A stretch of DNA of 64,000 nucleotides from Paraburkholderia fynbosensis (GTDB taxonomy: Bacteria > Pseudomonadota > Gammaproteobacteria > Burkholderiales > Burkholderiaceae), in assembly GCF_902859935.1 (NCBI RefSeq), contig NZ_CADIKI010000003.1:1-64000 (forward strand), written 5' to 3'. Both the position numbers and the translations under genes were made by a program. This document shows positions 33,640 to 41,103 of the stretch, piece after piece. Below the pieces are notes generated by a model. That model made no database searches. It had not been told where the DNA came from and was given only the letters and a program-made list of their open reading frames with translations. The number at the start of each line of letters is the position of its first letter. The stretch's first letter is position 1.

Positions 33640-35427
33640 TCATGCGAACTCCTGCTGCGTGGATTGATTGAACGGCACGTGCACATATGGGCGGCGTTGG
33701 CTGCTGGTGCTGAACTGCATGCAGGCGCGGTTGAAGAACAGCGCCAGCTTTCGATGCTGCGTCTCACCGTTCCGGTTTTTGTGGAGCTCGAGGAACGCAT
33801 CCGGTTCGTCGTCGGCGGGATCAAGGTCCTGCTTCTGTGCCGACCACACGGCAAAGACGTTGTCCGCGGCGTCGGTGATGATCCCGCTACCCGATACGTC
33901 CTGTTTGCCTGGCGTGCGGCGCTCGTCGACGGACTTGCGAGGATGCGCGACGAGGTGCACATGAACCCCGTTCTGGCGAGCGAATCCAGCCAGCTTGCGC
34001 ATCACGTCCTTCTGCGATGTCATCGAGCCCGGCCCATCGGCCTGCACGTCGGTCATCATCAAGCTATCGATCACGACGTGGCGGATGCCGTATCGCTTGT
34101 AGCCATAGTTGAAAACCGTCAGCAGGCGATCAATCGATGCGGAACCGACGAGCGCGAACAGCCACATGCGATCGCGCAGCCATTCGGCCATGTGGTCGAG
34201 GTAGGCCGGTGCCGGCCGGTCAAGGCCGCCGAGCTGCTTCGCCATGCGTTTGCCTTGACGCTCAGGTGTCATTTCGCCGGAGAACACGCACACACGCTCG
34301 CCCTGCTCCATAACGCCAATCAGCACCTGATTCAGCAGCAGCGACTTGCCGTGGCCGTTGTAGCCCGTCCAAACCGTTACCTCGCCCGGTCGGAACTCGA
34401 ACCAGAACTGCTTGGTGCCGCAGAACGTCAGAAACGGGTTGCCGATCTGGTCGTCGGCCGGATAGAACAGCGCCTTAACGCCAGACCAAAAATCGGAGAT
34501 AGACCGCAGTTCCTCAGGATCAAAGGTTCGGGCCTCGGCCAGGCAGCGAAGAAAGTCCTCGGCAGCCGCGCCGGTGCGCAGATAGTCGTTGGCGTCCTTC
34601 GACGTGCCGAAAACGACCACCTTGCATCGGTCGAGGCCCAGCCGGTTGGCGACTTCTTTGGCGCCCTTCTGACCAGCCTCGTCGTTGTCGTAGCAGAGGT
34701 AGATTTCGCTGAAGCGCTCGAGCTTCGACCAGTCGTTGTCGATCCATTGATGATTGCCAGCGCCGGCATTGACCGACAGCGCCGGGATGCCGACCTGATG
34801 CAACGACATCGTGTCAATCTCGCCCTCTGCGATCGCAATCACACGCTGCGACGGATCGATCAGATGCCAGCCGAAAAGGCACGGCTCGGCGCCGCCTTCC
34901 TGCCTCATGTCCTTCTTGTCGGCGACGTTCCGATACTTGGCGTTGATGAATTCGCCGTCGCGCTTGTACGGAAAAACCGCATACGTCGCAGCGCCCCGCG
35001 TCTGCTCAGCGACCTGGAAGTCTGCAACCGTCTTTTCGGTCAGCCCGCGATCGGAGAGCCAGTCGCCCACGATGTTCGTCGGCCGATGACACTCCGGCTT
35101 TTTCGGGCGCTTGTACGTCGGCGCCTGGCGCACCGGCATCTCGTCACGCACGCCAAGGAAAGCCTTGGCGTCGCGCATAGCGTCAGCAACGGACACCATC
35201 CGGCACTGGCACCAGAGGTCGAGCAAATCGCCAGCATCGCCCGCGTTGAAGTCCTTCCAGACGCCGCGCTTGGCGCCGGAGAGGCAGACCGACAGGCTGC
35301 CGCCAGCTTCACCACCAACGCCGCCCACCTTCCATTCCTTGCCCGACTTCTTGCCCTGCGGCAGCAGGTGCTCGACGATCGTCGTCACGTTTTCGGCCAT
35401 GTACGCGGCCAGTTCTTTCGCGTTCAT
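33640..35427 (-). CDS. Primase-helicase (T7 gp4-like)
   Basis: The protein has 595 residues. ATG 35427 overlaps the stop of the O-like gene (ATGA). Domains in order: an N-terminal DnaG-like region (about 1-90) containing SGAKRGVWKDFNAGDAGDLL without the zinc cysteines; a Toprim primase core (AIAEGEIDTMSL and YLCYDNDEAGQ, about 205-270); and a RecA-like helicase from about 360 with Walker A GYNGHGKSLLLNQ and VVIDSLMMTD. It would unwind the fork and lay down primers. Loss of the zinc-binding cysteines is common in phage enzymes of this type. It follows directly on the initiator gene that holds the iterons. Confidence 0.9.
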   Translation of the reverse strand: MNAKELAAYMAENVTTIVEHLLPQGKKSGKEWKVGGVGGEAGGSLSVCLSGAKRGVWKDFNAGDAGDLLDLWCQCRMVSVADAMRDAKAFLGVRDEMPVRQAPTYKRPKKPECHRPTNIVGDWLSDRGLTEKTVADFQVAEQTRGAATYAVFPYKRDGEFINAKYRNVADKKDMRQEGGAEPCLFGWHLIDPSQRVIAIAEGEIDTMSLHQVGIPALSVNAGAGNHQWIDNDWSKLERFSEIYLCYDNDEAGQKGAKEVANRLGLDRCKVVVFGTSKDANDYLRTGAAAEDFLRCLAEARTFDPEELRSISDFWSGVKALFYPADDQIGNPFLTFCGTKQFWFEFRPGEVTVWTGYNGHGKSLLLNQVLIGVMEQGERVCVFSGEMTPERQGKRMAKQLGGLDRPAPAYLDHMAEWLRDRMWLFALVGSASIDRLLTVFNYGYKRYGIRHVVIDSLMMTDVQADGPGSMTSQKDVMRKLAGFARQNGVHVHLVAHPRKSVDERRTPGKQDVSGSGIITDAADNVFAVWSAQKQDLDPADDEPDAFLELHKNRNGETQHRKLALFFNRACMQFSTSSQRRPYVHVPFNQSTQQEFA

Positions 35428-36353
35428 GCCAGCGCTCCATCGATCACACGCTTGCCGTTGCGCCACAGGTGGGCGTATCGCTCGCTGCAGCCCTCGTTGG
35501 TCGCCTGCCATTCCTTTTCGAACCCGGCACGGCGCCACCAGCTCAGGCCGGCAGCTTCCGTCGGTGCGGATGCAAGGTCTGGCTCACCGTCGAAGTGATG
35601 GTCAGGGCCGAAGAACGTCGACGCCATCTTCACGAAGCGCGTGCCGACGTTGCCCGCGTCAACCACCTGCTTCGCGTAGCGCTTCACACCTTCGATCATC
35701 GAAGTGGCAGCGATGCCTTCACGACGCCGCGTATCCCATGCCTTGCGCGCTGCAGTTTTCGAGTTGCCGCCATCACGCTTCGGATACAGCCGCCACGCTT
35801 CTTCGAATTCTTCGTCCGCGACTTCCGCAGACTTTTTCGCACGAGAGTGTTTTATGTCTTTTGGAAGGTTGTCTTTTGTGTGTCCCGATTTGGGACTATC
35901 GACCTGTCCCGTTTTGGGACAGGTCCCGCTTTGGGACACCTGTCCCGATTCAGGACACCCATGTTCCAAAATCAACAACTTACCGTGGGGGTGTCCCATT
36001 TCGGGACTAGTCCCGTTTTGGGACAGGGGGTGTCCCGATTCGGGACTAGTCCAAGACGTGTAATCCTTGTTCAATTCGACGATCGAGCCGTACTCGCCGG
36101 CAACCTTAAAAATCACGTTGAGGGCAGCGAGTTCGTTAAGCGCGCTCGTCACGTGATTGCGCTGCACGCCACACAAAGCACTGATTTGCGACGCTGAAAC
36201 GTCATCGCGCTTTTTGTTGAAGCCGTATGTTTTTCGCACGATTGCGAGAAGAACCTTGAGTTGGCGTGCGGTGAACGGGTAGCTCAAGACAGCGTCGTAG
36301 AGCTCGTTCGCGATCTTGATGTGGCCATCTTCGACCTGTGGAGACGCTGACAT
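35424..36353 (-). CDS. Lambda O-like replication initiator with internal iterons
   Basis: The protein has 309 residues from ATG 36353. The N-terminal winged helix (about 10-95) contains FTARQLKVLLAIVRKTYGFN and SASQISALCGVQRNHVTSAL, the phage replication protein O family. The middle (about 100-165) is made of repeats such as SPESGHP, SQNGT and CPKTG, which are simply the translation of seven 15-bp DNA iterons. The C-terminal half (EEFEEAWRLYPKRDGGNSKT) resembles the helicase-recruiting region of O-like proteins. It would bind its own gene to open the origin and load the helicase encoded next. Confidence 0.88.
   Translation of the reverse strand: MSASPQVEDGHIKIANELYDAVLSYPFTARQLKVLLAIVRKTYGFNKKRDDVSASQISALCGVQRNHVTSALNELAALNVIFKVAGEYGSIVELNKDYTSWTSPESGHPLSQNGTSPEMGHPHGKLLILEHGCPESGQVSQSGTCPKTGQVDSPKSGHTKDNLPKDIKHSRAKKSAEVADEEFEEAWRLYPKRDGGNSKTAARKAWDTRRREGIAATSMIEGVKRYAKQVVDAGNVGTRFVKMASTFFGPDHHFDGEPDLASAPTEAAGLSWWRRAGFEKEWQATNEGCSERYAHLWRNGKRVIDGALA
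35882..36046. repeat. Seven palindromic iterons, probable phage replication origin
   Basis: Seven copies of a near-palindromic 15-mer, GTCCCGNTTNGGGAC, start at 35882, 35906, 35923, 35942, 35993, 36010 and 36032. The copies at 35906 and 36010 are identical (GTCCCGTTTTGGGAC). The copy at 36032 (GTCCCGATTCGGGAC) is a near-perfect palindrome, and the copy at 35942 has one changed arm base. They cluster inside the initiator gene exactly as the lambda ori iterons lie inside gene O. A gap of about 36 bp, AT-richer (35957-35992), separates the two groups and could be where DNA is bent or opened. Confidence 0.9.
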
Positions 36354-36363
36354 GTCGATGCCC

Positions 36364-36471
36364 TCAGTGACGCGCCAGATCGAACCAGCGGAAGGCGCTG
36401 CTGACCAGTGCGGCCGGCACAATGCCGCGACTGTAGCCGGCCATCAGCATCCGTTTGACGTATGTCTTCAT
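36364..36471 (-). CDS. Small basic phage protein of 35 residues
   Basis: ATG 36471 overlaps the stop of the upstream gene (ATGA) and the stop lies ten bases before the initiator ATG, so the frame fills the gap between two real genes. The product begins MKTYVKRMLMAGYSRGIVPA and ends FRWFDLARH; it is basic with an amphipathic helix. The overlaps argue for real translation and coupling to the initiator gene. Function unknown. Confidence 0.6.
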   Translation of the reverse strand: MKTYVKRMLMAGYSRGIVPAALVSSAFRWFDLARH

Positions 36472-36770
36472 GCTGTGAGCCCCAATGCACCTTCGAGCAG
36501 CCGCATCTGGGCTTCGCTACGCGCGTTGATCTCCTGCCGCATCAGATACCAGCAGCGGGCCCGCATGAGGCGAGTCTGCGCCGCGCACATAAGCTCGCCC
36601 AGGGCTCGGATGCGCAATTCGCGGGCATGATCGACGAGCGGGCTGCCAATCAGCGGCGCCTCGGCAAGCGACGTCCGGACTGACCATGAATGAAGACGGA
36701 TTGAGCCGATATTGCGCTGCCGGAGTGCGGCGCGGCGCGAGCGAATCGCGCGCTCCTGAATGGTCGCCAT
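36468..36770 (-). CDS. Phage early protein of unknown function
   Basis: The protein has 100 residues, basic and helical (ERAIRSRRAALRQRNIGSIR, EINARSEAQMRLLEGALG). It starts eight bases after the AlpA-like gene and couples to the 35-residue gene that follows. No motif was recognised; a nucleic-acid-binding role is possible from its charge. Confidence 0.6.
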   Translation of the reverse strand: MATIQERAIRSRRAALRQRNIGSIRLHSWSVRTSLAEAPLIGSPLVDHARELRIRALGELMCAAQTRLMRARCWYLMRQEINARSEAQMRLLEGALGLTA

Positions 36771-36778
36771 GGCAGACC

Positions 36779-37018
36779 TTAAGCAGCGTCTTCGGCGTAA
36801 TTCAGCGGATCAGCGATCCAGCGGAGGACCTGCTCGTTGCGATAGACAGCGCAGGTCTCCGAAAGCTTGATGGGCCGCGGCGCTTTGCCGGCAAGGCCCA
36901 GCTTGCGCCACGTCTCGCGGCCAATCGGGAGGAACGGCTGGATCTGCGGCCACTTGGACAGGCCAGTGGCCGGCAGGATGGGCGGTTGCGCCGGGGAGGT
37001 TTCAGCAAGGTTTGACAT
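36779..37018 (-). CDS. AlpA/excisionase-like small DNA-binding protein
   Basis: The protein has 79 residues. The part FLPIGRETWRKLGLAGKAPR followed by PIKLSETCAVYRNEQVLRWI has the layout of AlpA/MerR-like winged helices (choose-a-row HTH, then the P-x-x-L wing and a W-x-x-D end). Such proteins act as excision or transcription regulators. As it heads the replication operon behind two CTCAATTG sites, it may regulate early transcription rather than excision, for which another candidate exists at 41104. Confidence 0.7.
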   Translation of the reverse strand: MSNLAETSPAQPPILPATGLSKWPQIQPFLPIGRETWRKLGLAGKAPRPIKLSETCAVYRNEQVLRWIADPLNYAEDAA

Positions 37019-37079
37019 TCAGCCACCTAAATCGTGAGAGTTGGTGGACGAATGTTATTTAGAGGGTACCTGCAAACAG

Positions 37080-37110
37080 CTCAATTGAGGTAATTTTCGC
37101 CTCAATTGCG
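37080..37110. promoter_or_regulatory. Paired CTCAATTG sites upstream of the replication operon
   Basis: CTCAATTGAG (37080-37089, a perfect palindrome) and CTCAATTGCG (37101-37110) lie 21 bp apart, two turns of the helix, in the gap between the leftward genes 37934-37119 and 37018-36779. The spacing fits a pair of operator sites on one DNA face. The binding protein is not known. Confidence 0.5.
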
Positions 37111-37118
37111 GTGAAACT

Positions 37119-37934
37119 TCACGTGGCCTTTCGTTTGCGATCGGCGGTTGCGGCCGCCTCTTTAAGGATATCGTTTACGGTGTTCACAGAAACGGATGCT
37201 CCTACCTGATCTGTGAGCACCGCTACTGCCTGAGCCCGCTTGTATCCTTCTGGAAGGCGGTCCTCAAGTGCGCCGACCAGCGCCGCAATTACTGACAGAA
37301 GGGAATTCCTCGCCCTCGTGTTCAAGGGGCCTTCGCGTTGTACACGATCGACATCACGCTTATTCTTAAGCGATTCGAGTTCAGCAACTACCTTCCGAAA
37401 CATCTGGTCGCGTCGATCTTCCTCTGCTTCGAAATATTCCGTTAGCGCCGCCTGCCCGGTTTCGGTCGGCTCGACCTCTATGGGACTTGGCATACGGTGC
37501 GCAACAATGTCTTCGGCGACAGCAGTTGCAAACTCATGTTCATCGAGCTCGTAACGATCCCACCAGTCTCCCAAGCCAACATCATGCTCATCGCACCAAG
37601 CCTTAACGTCCACGGAGGAAAGCAACGTGTAGATAGGGTCGAGTCGGTCTTCAGAATTGCGAGCCGCGACGACGGGCTTAATCCTGCCCGAATCAAGAGC
37701 TTTCAAAATTCCCTTCTCAAACTGATCGCGAACTGACTTCAGTTTCCCTTTTGGCTCAAGGAGTGGAGACGTCCCGGGAGCCCAATCGCCATCATTCGGA
37801 AGTTCAGACTCAAGCTCGCTTTGATCTCGAGAGTCGTTATCAATCGCGATCAACAGCGAAGCTTCACGTACCGAGATTGCGAAGAACATATCGCCATCCA
37901 ACGCGAGCGATTGGTACAGATTTTCGTATGGCAT
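37119..37934 (-). CDS. Hypothetical phage early protein
   Basis: The protein has 271 residues from ATG 37934 (GTG 37955 is an alternative). It is acidic and soluble; ALDSGRIKPVVAARNSEDRL and VDVKAWCDEHDVGLGDWWDR suggest an ordered central domain. A coiled coil (EDRRDQMFRKVVAELESLKN) and a C-terminal helical domain (GYKRAQAVAVLTDQVGASVS) follow. I do not recognise a family. It could be a single-gene regulator or an anti-host factor. The spacing from its neighbours suggests its own promoter. Confidence 0.7.
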   Translation of the reverse strand: MPYENLYQSLALDGDMFFAISVREASLLIAIDNDSRDQSELESELPNDGDWAPGTSPLLEPKGKLKSVRDQFEKGILKALDSGRIKPVVAARNSEDRLDPIYTLLSSVDVKAWCDEHDVGLGDWWDRYELDEHEFATAVAEDIVAHRMPSPIEVEPTETGQAALTEYFEAEEDRRDQMFRKVVAELESLKNKRDVDRVQREGPLNTRARNSLLSVIAALVGALEDRLPEGYKRAQAVAVLTDQVGASVSVNTVNDILKEAAATADRKRKAT

Positions 37935-38059
37935 TCCGCGCCCCTTATCGCGCACCCTTATCTGAGATACCGCGCCAACAGGGTAAGGGAACCCTGCTTT
38001 CGCCCCGTCGAGCTAGGCGCGGTTGCAAACGATTATGCCACCGAGCGATGGCTGTCCAA

Positions 38060-38287
38060 TCAACGTAATCGCGCAGTGATCACTCTGATTGTCAGCAAGA
38101 GATGATGGGCGAGCTCGTCGAACATGGCCTGTACTTCTTCGCGTGAGTTGGGCAGTTGGACCTGGCCACTGACTGCCGGCGAACGTCGCGCTTTCAGTTG
38201 GTAGACATCTGCACGGGGCAGTGCGGGTACCGGGCCGCGCCGACGGCGCCTTTTCTCGATCTGGAGATAATGAACGTTGTCATTCAT
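38060..38287 (-). CDS. Small basic phage protein
   Basis: The protein has 75 residues from ATG 38287, which overlaps the stop of the gene before it (ATGAATGA). The N-terminus is strongly basic (YLQIEKRRRRRGPVPALPRA), followed by a helix (NSREEVQAMFDELAHHLLLT). It could bind nucleic acid. It is the third gene of the leftward early operon that begins at 39054. Confidence 0.6.
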   Translation of the reverse strand: MNDNVHYLQIEKRRRRRGPVPALPRADVYQLKARRSPAVSGQVQLPNSREEVQAMFDELAHHLLLTIRVITARLR

Positions 38288-38546
38288 GGCAGGTCCCCAG
38301 GCGGGATAGGCAGGCATACAGCACATCACGTGCGGCTTCTACCTCGCCTCGAAGAAACGGCAGCAGTTTGTCCAGAAACGTCTGCAAGGGCTCGAAGTCT
38401 TCATGGTTGTGCGCCGCGTCTCTGACCCAATCCAAAGCATTGAGAAGTAGCAATGCATCTTCTGCGGCGTTGACGCCGTCGCGAGGGATTGGTCTTACGC
38501 TGTCCGGTTGCGCGCACGTGGTCACACCGTCGATTGGCTCACGCAT
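38280..38546 (-). CDS. Small acidic phage early protein
   Basis: The protein has 88 residues and overlaps the preceding and following genes by 8 bases each, so it is translationally coupled. It is helical (AAEDALLLLNALDWVRDAAH, LDKLLPFLRGEVEAARDVLY). There is no motif. Its place in the leftward early operon suggests a role in takeover or regulation. Confidence 0.65.
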   Translation of the reverse strand: MREPIDGVTTCAQPDSVRPIPRDGVNAAEDALLLLNALDWVRDAAHNHEDFEPLQTFLDKLLPFLRGEVEAARDVLYACLSRLGTCHE

Positions 38547-39054
38547 GACGGGCCTTGTGAACGAGATCCATCAGGTTCGTCGCGAGCTTCTCTACGTCAA
38601 TGTCCAGGTCAGTCACGGTGCATTTGACAGGCAAACCGTCCGCCGGGTCTTCATCCAGCGCTGCACGCATGAAGGCAAGCACGTTATGTATCTTCCATGC
38701 GAAGCGAGATTCGTCGCAAAGAAACTCGTCTACGCGCGCCAGCGTGCGCGTATCTTCGGCGAAACGCTTCACGCCTTCGGTCAGCCCCTCGAAGAACTTA
38801 TTTCCCATAACGTCGACCAACTCTCCGAACTCGTCGTCGGTCTGACCGACAGCGACAGGGACGTTAACGTTGACCCAGTTCATCCAGAGGGTGTCTGCGA
38901 CTGCCTGGACGGCAGCACTGTCAGCGAGAATTTCTCGACCAGCATCGCGTGCACATTCGATCGCCTCTTCGCGAGGAAGGGACGCGATATTAATGAGTGA
39001 CTGTTTGCTTTGCTCGGGACGAGCGAAAGGTTGGGATGTGTTTGAACCAGGCAT
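38539..39054 (-). CDS. First gene of the leftward early operon, unknown
   Basis: The protein has 171 residues with a strong ribosome binding site (AGGAGG). It is acidic and helical (REEAIECARDAGREILADSA, DDEFGELVDVMGNKFFEGLT, ALDEDPADGLPVKCTVTDLD). No helix-turn-helix was seen. As the first gene left of the palindrome-rich control region it occupies the place of a lambda cI or N gene, but it resembles neither. The function is open. Confidence 0.7.
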   Translation of the reverse strand: MPGSNTSQPFARPEQSKQSLINIASLPREEAIECARDAGREILADSAAVQAVADTLWMNWVNVNVPVAVGQTDDEFGELVDVMGNKFFEGLTEGVKRFAEDTRTLARVDEFLCDESRFAWKIHNVLAFMRAALDEDPADGLPVKCTVTDLDIDVEKLATNLMDLVHKARHA

Positions 39055-39697
39055 CGTTGCCTCCTACGTTGAATAGAAAGCCTGCCATCTCATCGCCAAA
39101 TGAGGGTGGGCAGGCACATGATGAGGTTGGCGAACCGGAACGTAGGCACCGGCATACCCGAGGGTATCCCCATCATGGCCCACCCATAGAAAATGGGTAC
39201 ACGATGATACAACGGACGAAAAAATACCGCCAGGTGGCGGTCGTCCGCCCACGTTACACAGGTCGCCAAACCCGATCGCTGTTGTCTCAGCGATGAGGGA
39301 AGATTAGTGGGCTAGCGCGCAGACGTCAAGAAGATTTTTTCCCGGTCTCAGATCGATTAGGCATGCCTAAGAGAAACAAAAGCAATGCTTCTACTCATCG
39401 ATGAATAGAATGCTAGGCAGGAGCGTATAGCCCTCTCAAGCCGCATTAGCTCGCTGATACCTTTACGTACCGAACACTAAACGCATCAGCATTGAAGTTT
39501 AGTGTACTTACAACTTTCGGTTGAGTTCACTAAACATCGGGCCGCTCAGGCCACCCGCCACTCGCCTGCGGTTGTCGCAAATTGTTTTTAGCGATGGCAT
39601 GTACGTCTATCGTCGTTCGATTTCATCACGCTGCGCTCGCCAAAAAAATATCCTAGAGCGGCTTCGAATCGTCGAGGCACAACAATGGAGATCGAAG
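39055..39697. promoter_or_regulatory. Divergent control region rich in palindromes
   Basis: This 643-bp stretch without a gene lies between the leftward operon (start 39054) and the rightward one (start 39698). Inverted repeats seen are ATACCCGAGGGTAT (39154-39167), ACCCAT/ATGGGT (39182-39198), ACCGCC/GGCGGT (39226-39241), TTAGGCATGCCTAA (39357-39370), and ACACTAAAC (39474-39482) with GTTTAGTGT (39497-39505), plus a further CACTAAAC half-site at 39528-39535. The variety of sites suggests more than one binding protein. Exact promoters could not be fixed by eye. Confidence 0.65.
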
Positions 39698-39865
39698 ATG
39701 CAAAGATCGGAGAGCCAGCTTCATCCTCCCCGAGGGTCACTCATTGCAGCCTGCGAAATGTGCGCTGGCATACGGTCGGCTGAGGCAATTGCGACGCTAA
39801 GCCAGAAAGACTTAGGGGGACCGAAAATGTGTATCTGGGACCAATGGGCCGGAGTTAAACCATGA
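39698..39865 (+). CDS. Small first gene of the rightward operon
   Basis: The protein has 55 residues. ATG 39698 has GGAG eight bases upstream, and the stop overlaps the next start (ATGA). A longer frame from TTG 39521 exists but begins inside the operator region. It contains SLIAACEMCAGIRSAEAIAT and ends KMCIWDQWAGVKP. No family recognised; size and place would suit a small Cro-like or antirepressor protein, which is speculation. Confidence 0.5.
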   Translation: MQRSESQLHPPRGSLIAACEMCAGIRSAEAIATLSQKDLGGPKMCIWDQWAGVKP

Positions 39866-40551
39866 CATCCGCAATTGAGCGCGAAAATCAGTGCAAAAAA
39901 ACGATTAAGGAAAGACTTTTAAAAATCATCGTTGAGCATCCCGGCTCAACAAGTGCAGAGCTTGTTTGCCTGTTCGGTGAAGCGATAAAGCCTAGGAAAG
40001 TCTTAGACTCGCATATAAAAAAAGGACTGGTACGGGCCGAGCAGGTGGCGGATGAAAGGCGTGGCTGGTTGAATATTTATATCGCTGCCGAAGAACTGGT
40101 CGAACGCATCGACGAGACAAATGCGTTTCGTGCTGATTTACGGTGGACGAAAGCACGACGAGATGAACTTACCAACCGCTTCCCACATGAGACATCGGAA
40201 GCGTTAGCTCGCGCTTTTTCCACGACTGTAAGAGCTATCAACACGATGGCTCACCGGCTCGGGCTTCCGCGAACTGGCCGACCAATGCGGGTCCGAAAAG
40301 ATGCTCACTTGCGGAAGTCGTGGTCCGATGCAGAGACGATCGAACTCGTACGACGATATCCCAACGAACACAACGAAACATTGGCTCGGGCGTTTGGGGT
40401 CACTCGTAGAAATTTGGAACGCAGGGCAGCCGCGCTCAAGCTTCGGAAAGCTTTTGGGTTCACCTCATATCCGACTGAGTTGCAGGAAGTCATCAAACTG
40501 AACAACCGACTGAAGAGAGAAATACATGAGCGACATAAGAAAACTCCGTGA
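39862..40551 (+). CDS. Putative DNA-binding regulator with repeated HTH-like units
   Basis: The protein has 229 residues, basic. The N-terminal part (TIKERLLKIIVEHPGSTSAE followed by LVCLFGEAIKPRKVLDSHIK) looks like a winged helix. Two similar units follow: WTKARRDELTNRFPHETSEA with LARAFSTTVRAINTMAHRLG, and WSDAETIELVRRYPNEHNET with LARAFGVTRRNLERRAAALK. These resemble SANT/homeodomain-like or sigma-like HTH repeats. It is the best candidate for a transcription regulator of the rightward operon. The link to the operators nearby is inference. Confidence 0.75.
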   Translation: MTSAIERENQCKKTIKERLLKIIVEHPGSTSAELVCLFGEAIKPRKVLDSHIKKGLVRAEQVADERRGWLNIYIAAEELVERIDETNAFRADLRWTKARRDELTNRFPHETSEALARAFSTTVRAINTMAHRLGLPRTGRPMRVRKDAHLRKSWSDAETIELVRRYPNEHNETLARAFGVTRRNLERRAAALKLRKAFGFTSYPTELQEVIKLNNRLKREIHERHKKTP

Positions 40552-40750
40552 GCACCTTTTTTCGACGCTCGAAGGCCTGATGGACCGCGACAAACCTATG
40601 GAGATCGATCGCGCGAAAGCCGTGGCGGAAATCGCCCAGGTCATCATCAACTCGGCGAAGGCCGAGACGGAGCACGTCAAGGTGGTGGGAGGCAAAGCCA
40701 CCGAATTTATCAGTGGTCCGGGCACTACGACACATCGCCTCGGCGGCTGA
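40526..40750 (+). CDS. Small phage protein
   Basis: The protein has 74 residues and overlaps the end of the regulator gene by 26 bases. It is helical in the first 50 residues (RKLREHLFSTLEGLMDRDKP, AKAVAEIAQVIINSAKAETE). Many temperate phages encode a protein of this form next to early regulators; its function is unknown. Confidence 0.7.
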   Translation: MSDIRKLREHLFSTLEGLMDRDKPMEIDRAKAVAEIAQVIINSAKAETEHVKVVGGKATEFISGPGTTTHRLGG

Positions 40751-40884
40751 TTTTCCATTCCGTCGATCATCGTCAGCTTGACATAGGGATCAAGAGCGAT
40801 GTCGACGGTGGGGTCGCGAAATGCAAGCTCTATCTTTTGATGGGTCCAGTTCGGCGCGAATGTTCTATTCTCGCTTGACGAGGT

Positions 40885-41082
40885 ATGCGAGCCTACAACG
40901 AGATCAGCACTGACAGCTTCTCGGTCCCGATGCAGAAACGCGCGGGAAAATGGGTGACTGACATCCGGGACGTGGCCGAACATTTAGACGCCGAGCGTGC
41001 TGCCACCGTCGCCGCGCATAACAATCGCTATCCGAATTCCATTACCAACAATTGGAGTGCGCGCAGTTGCACGCCGGTCTGA
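40885..41082 (+). CDS. Doubtful small ORF
   Basis: This 65-residue frame has GAGGT directly against the ATG, too close for normal spacing. The middle (AGKWVTDIRDVAEHLDAERA) could be a helix. Direction and position agree with the rightward operon, but evidence for translation is weak. Confidence 0.3.
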   Translation: MRAYNEISTDSFSVPMQKRAGKWVTDIRDVAEHLDAERAATVAAHNNRYPNSITNNWSARSCTPV

Positions 41083-41103
41083 CATTCAAGCGACGAGGCA
41101 AGG

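Noticed and set aside
33562-35598. Rightward open frame of 678 codons
   Set aside because: It is antisense to the primase-helicase gene, which has clear motifs; the frame has no known domain.
40465-40983. Leftward frame of 172 codons with a protein-like middle part
   Set aside because: It runs antisense through the small phage gene at 40526-40750 and the end of the regulator gene. The part over the gap (near 40760-40890) reads fairly well but has no start or ribosome binding site.
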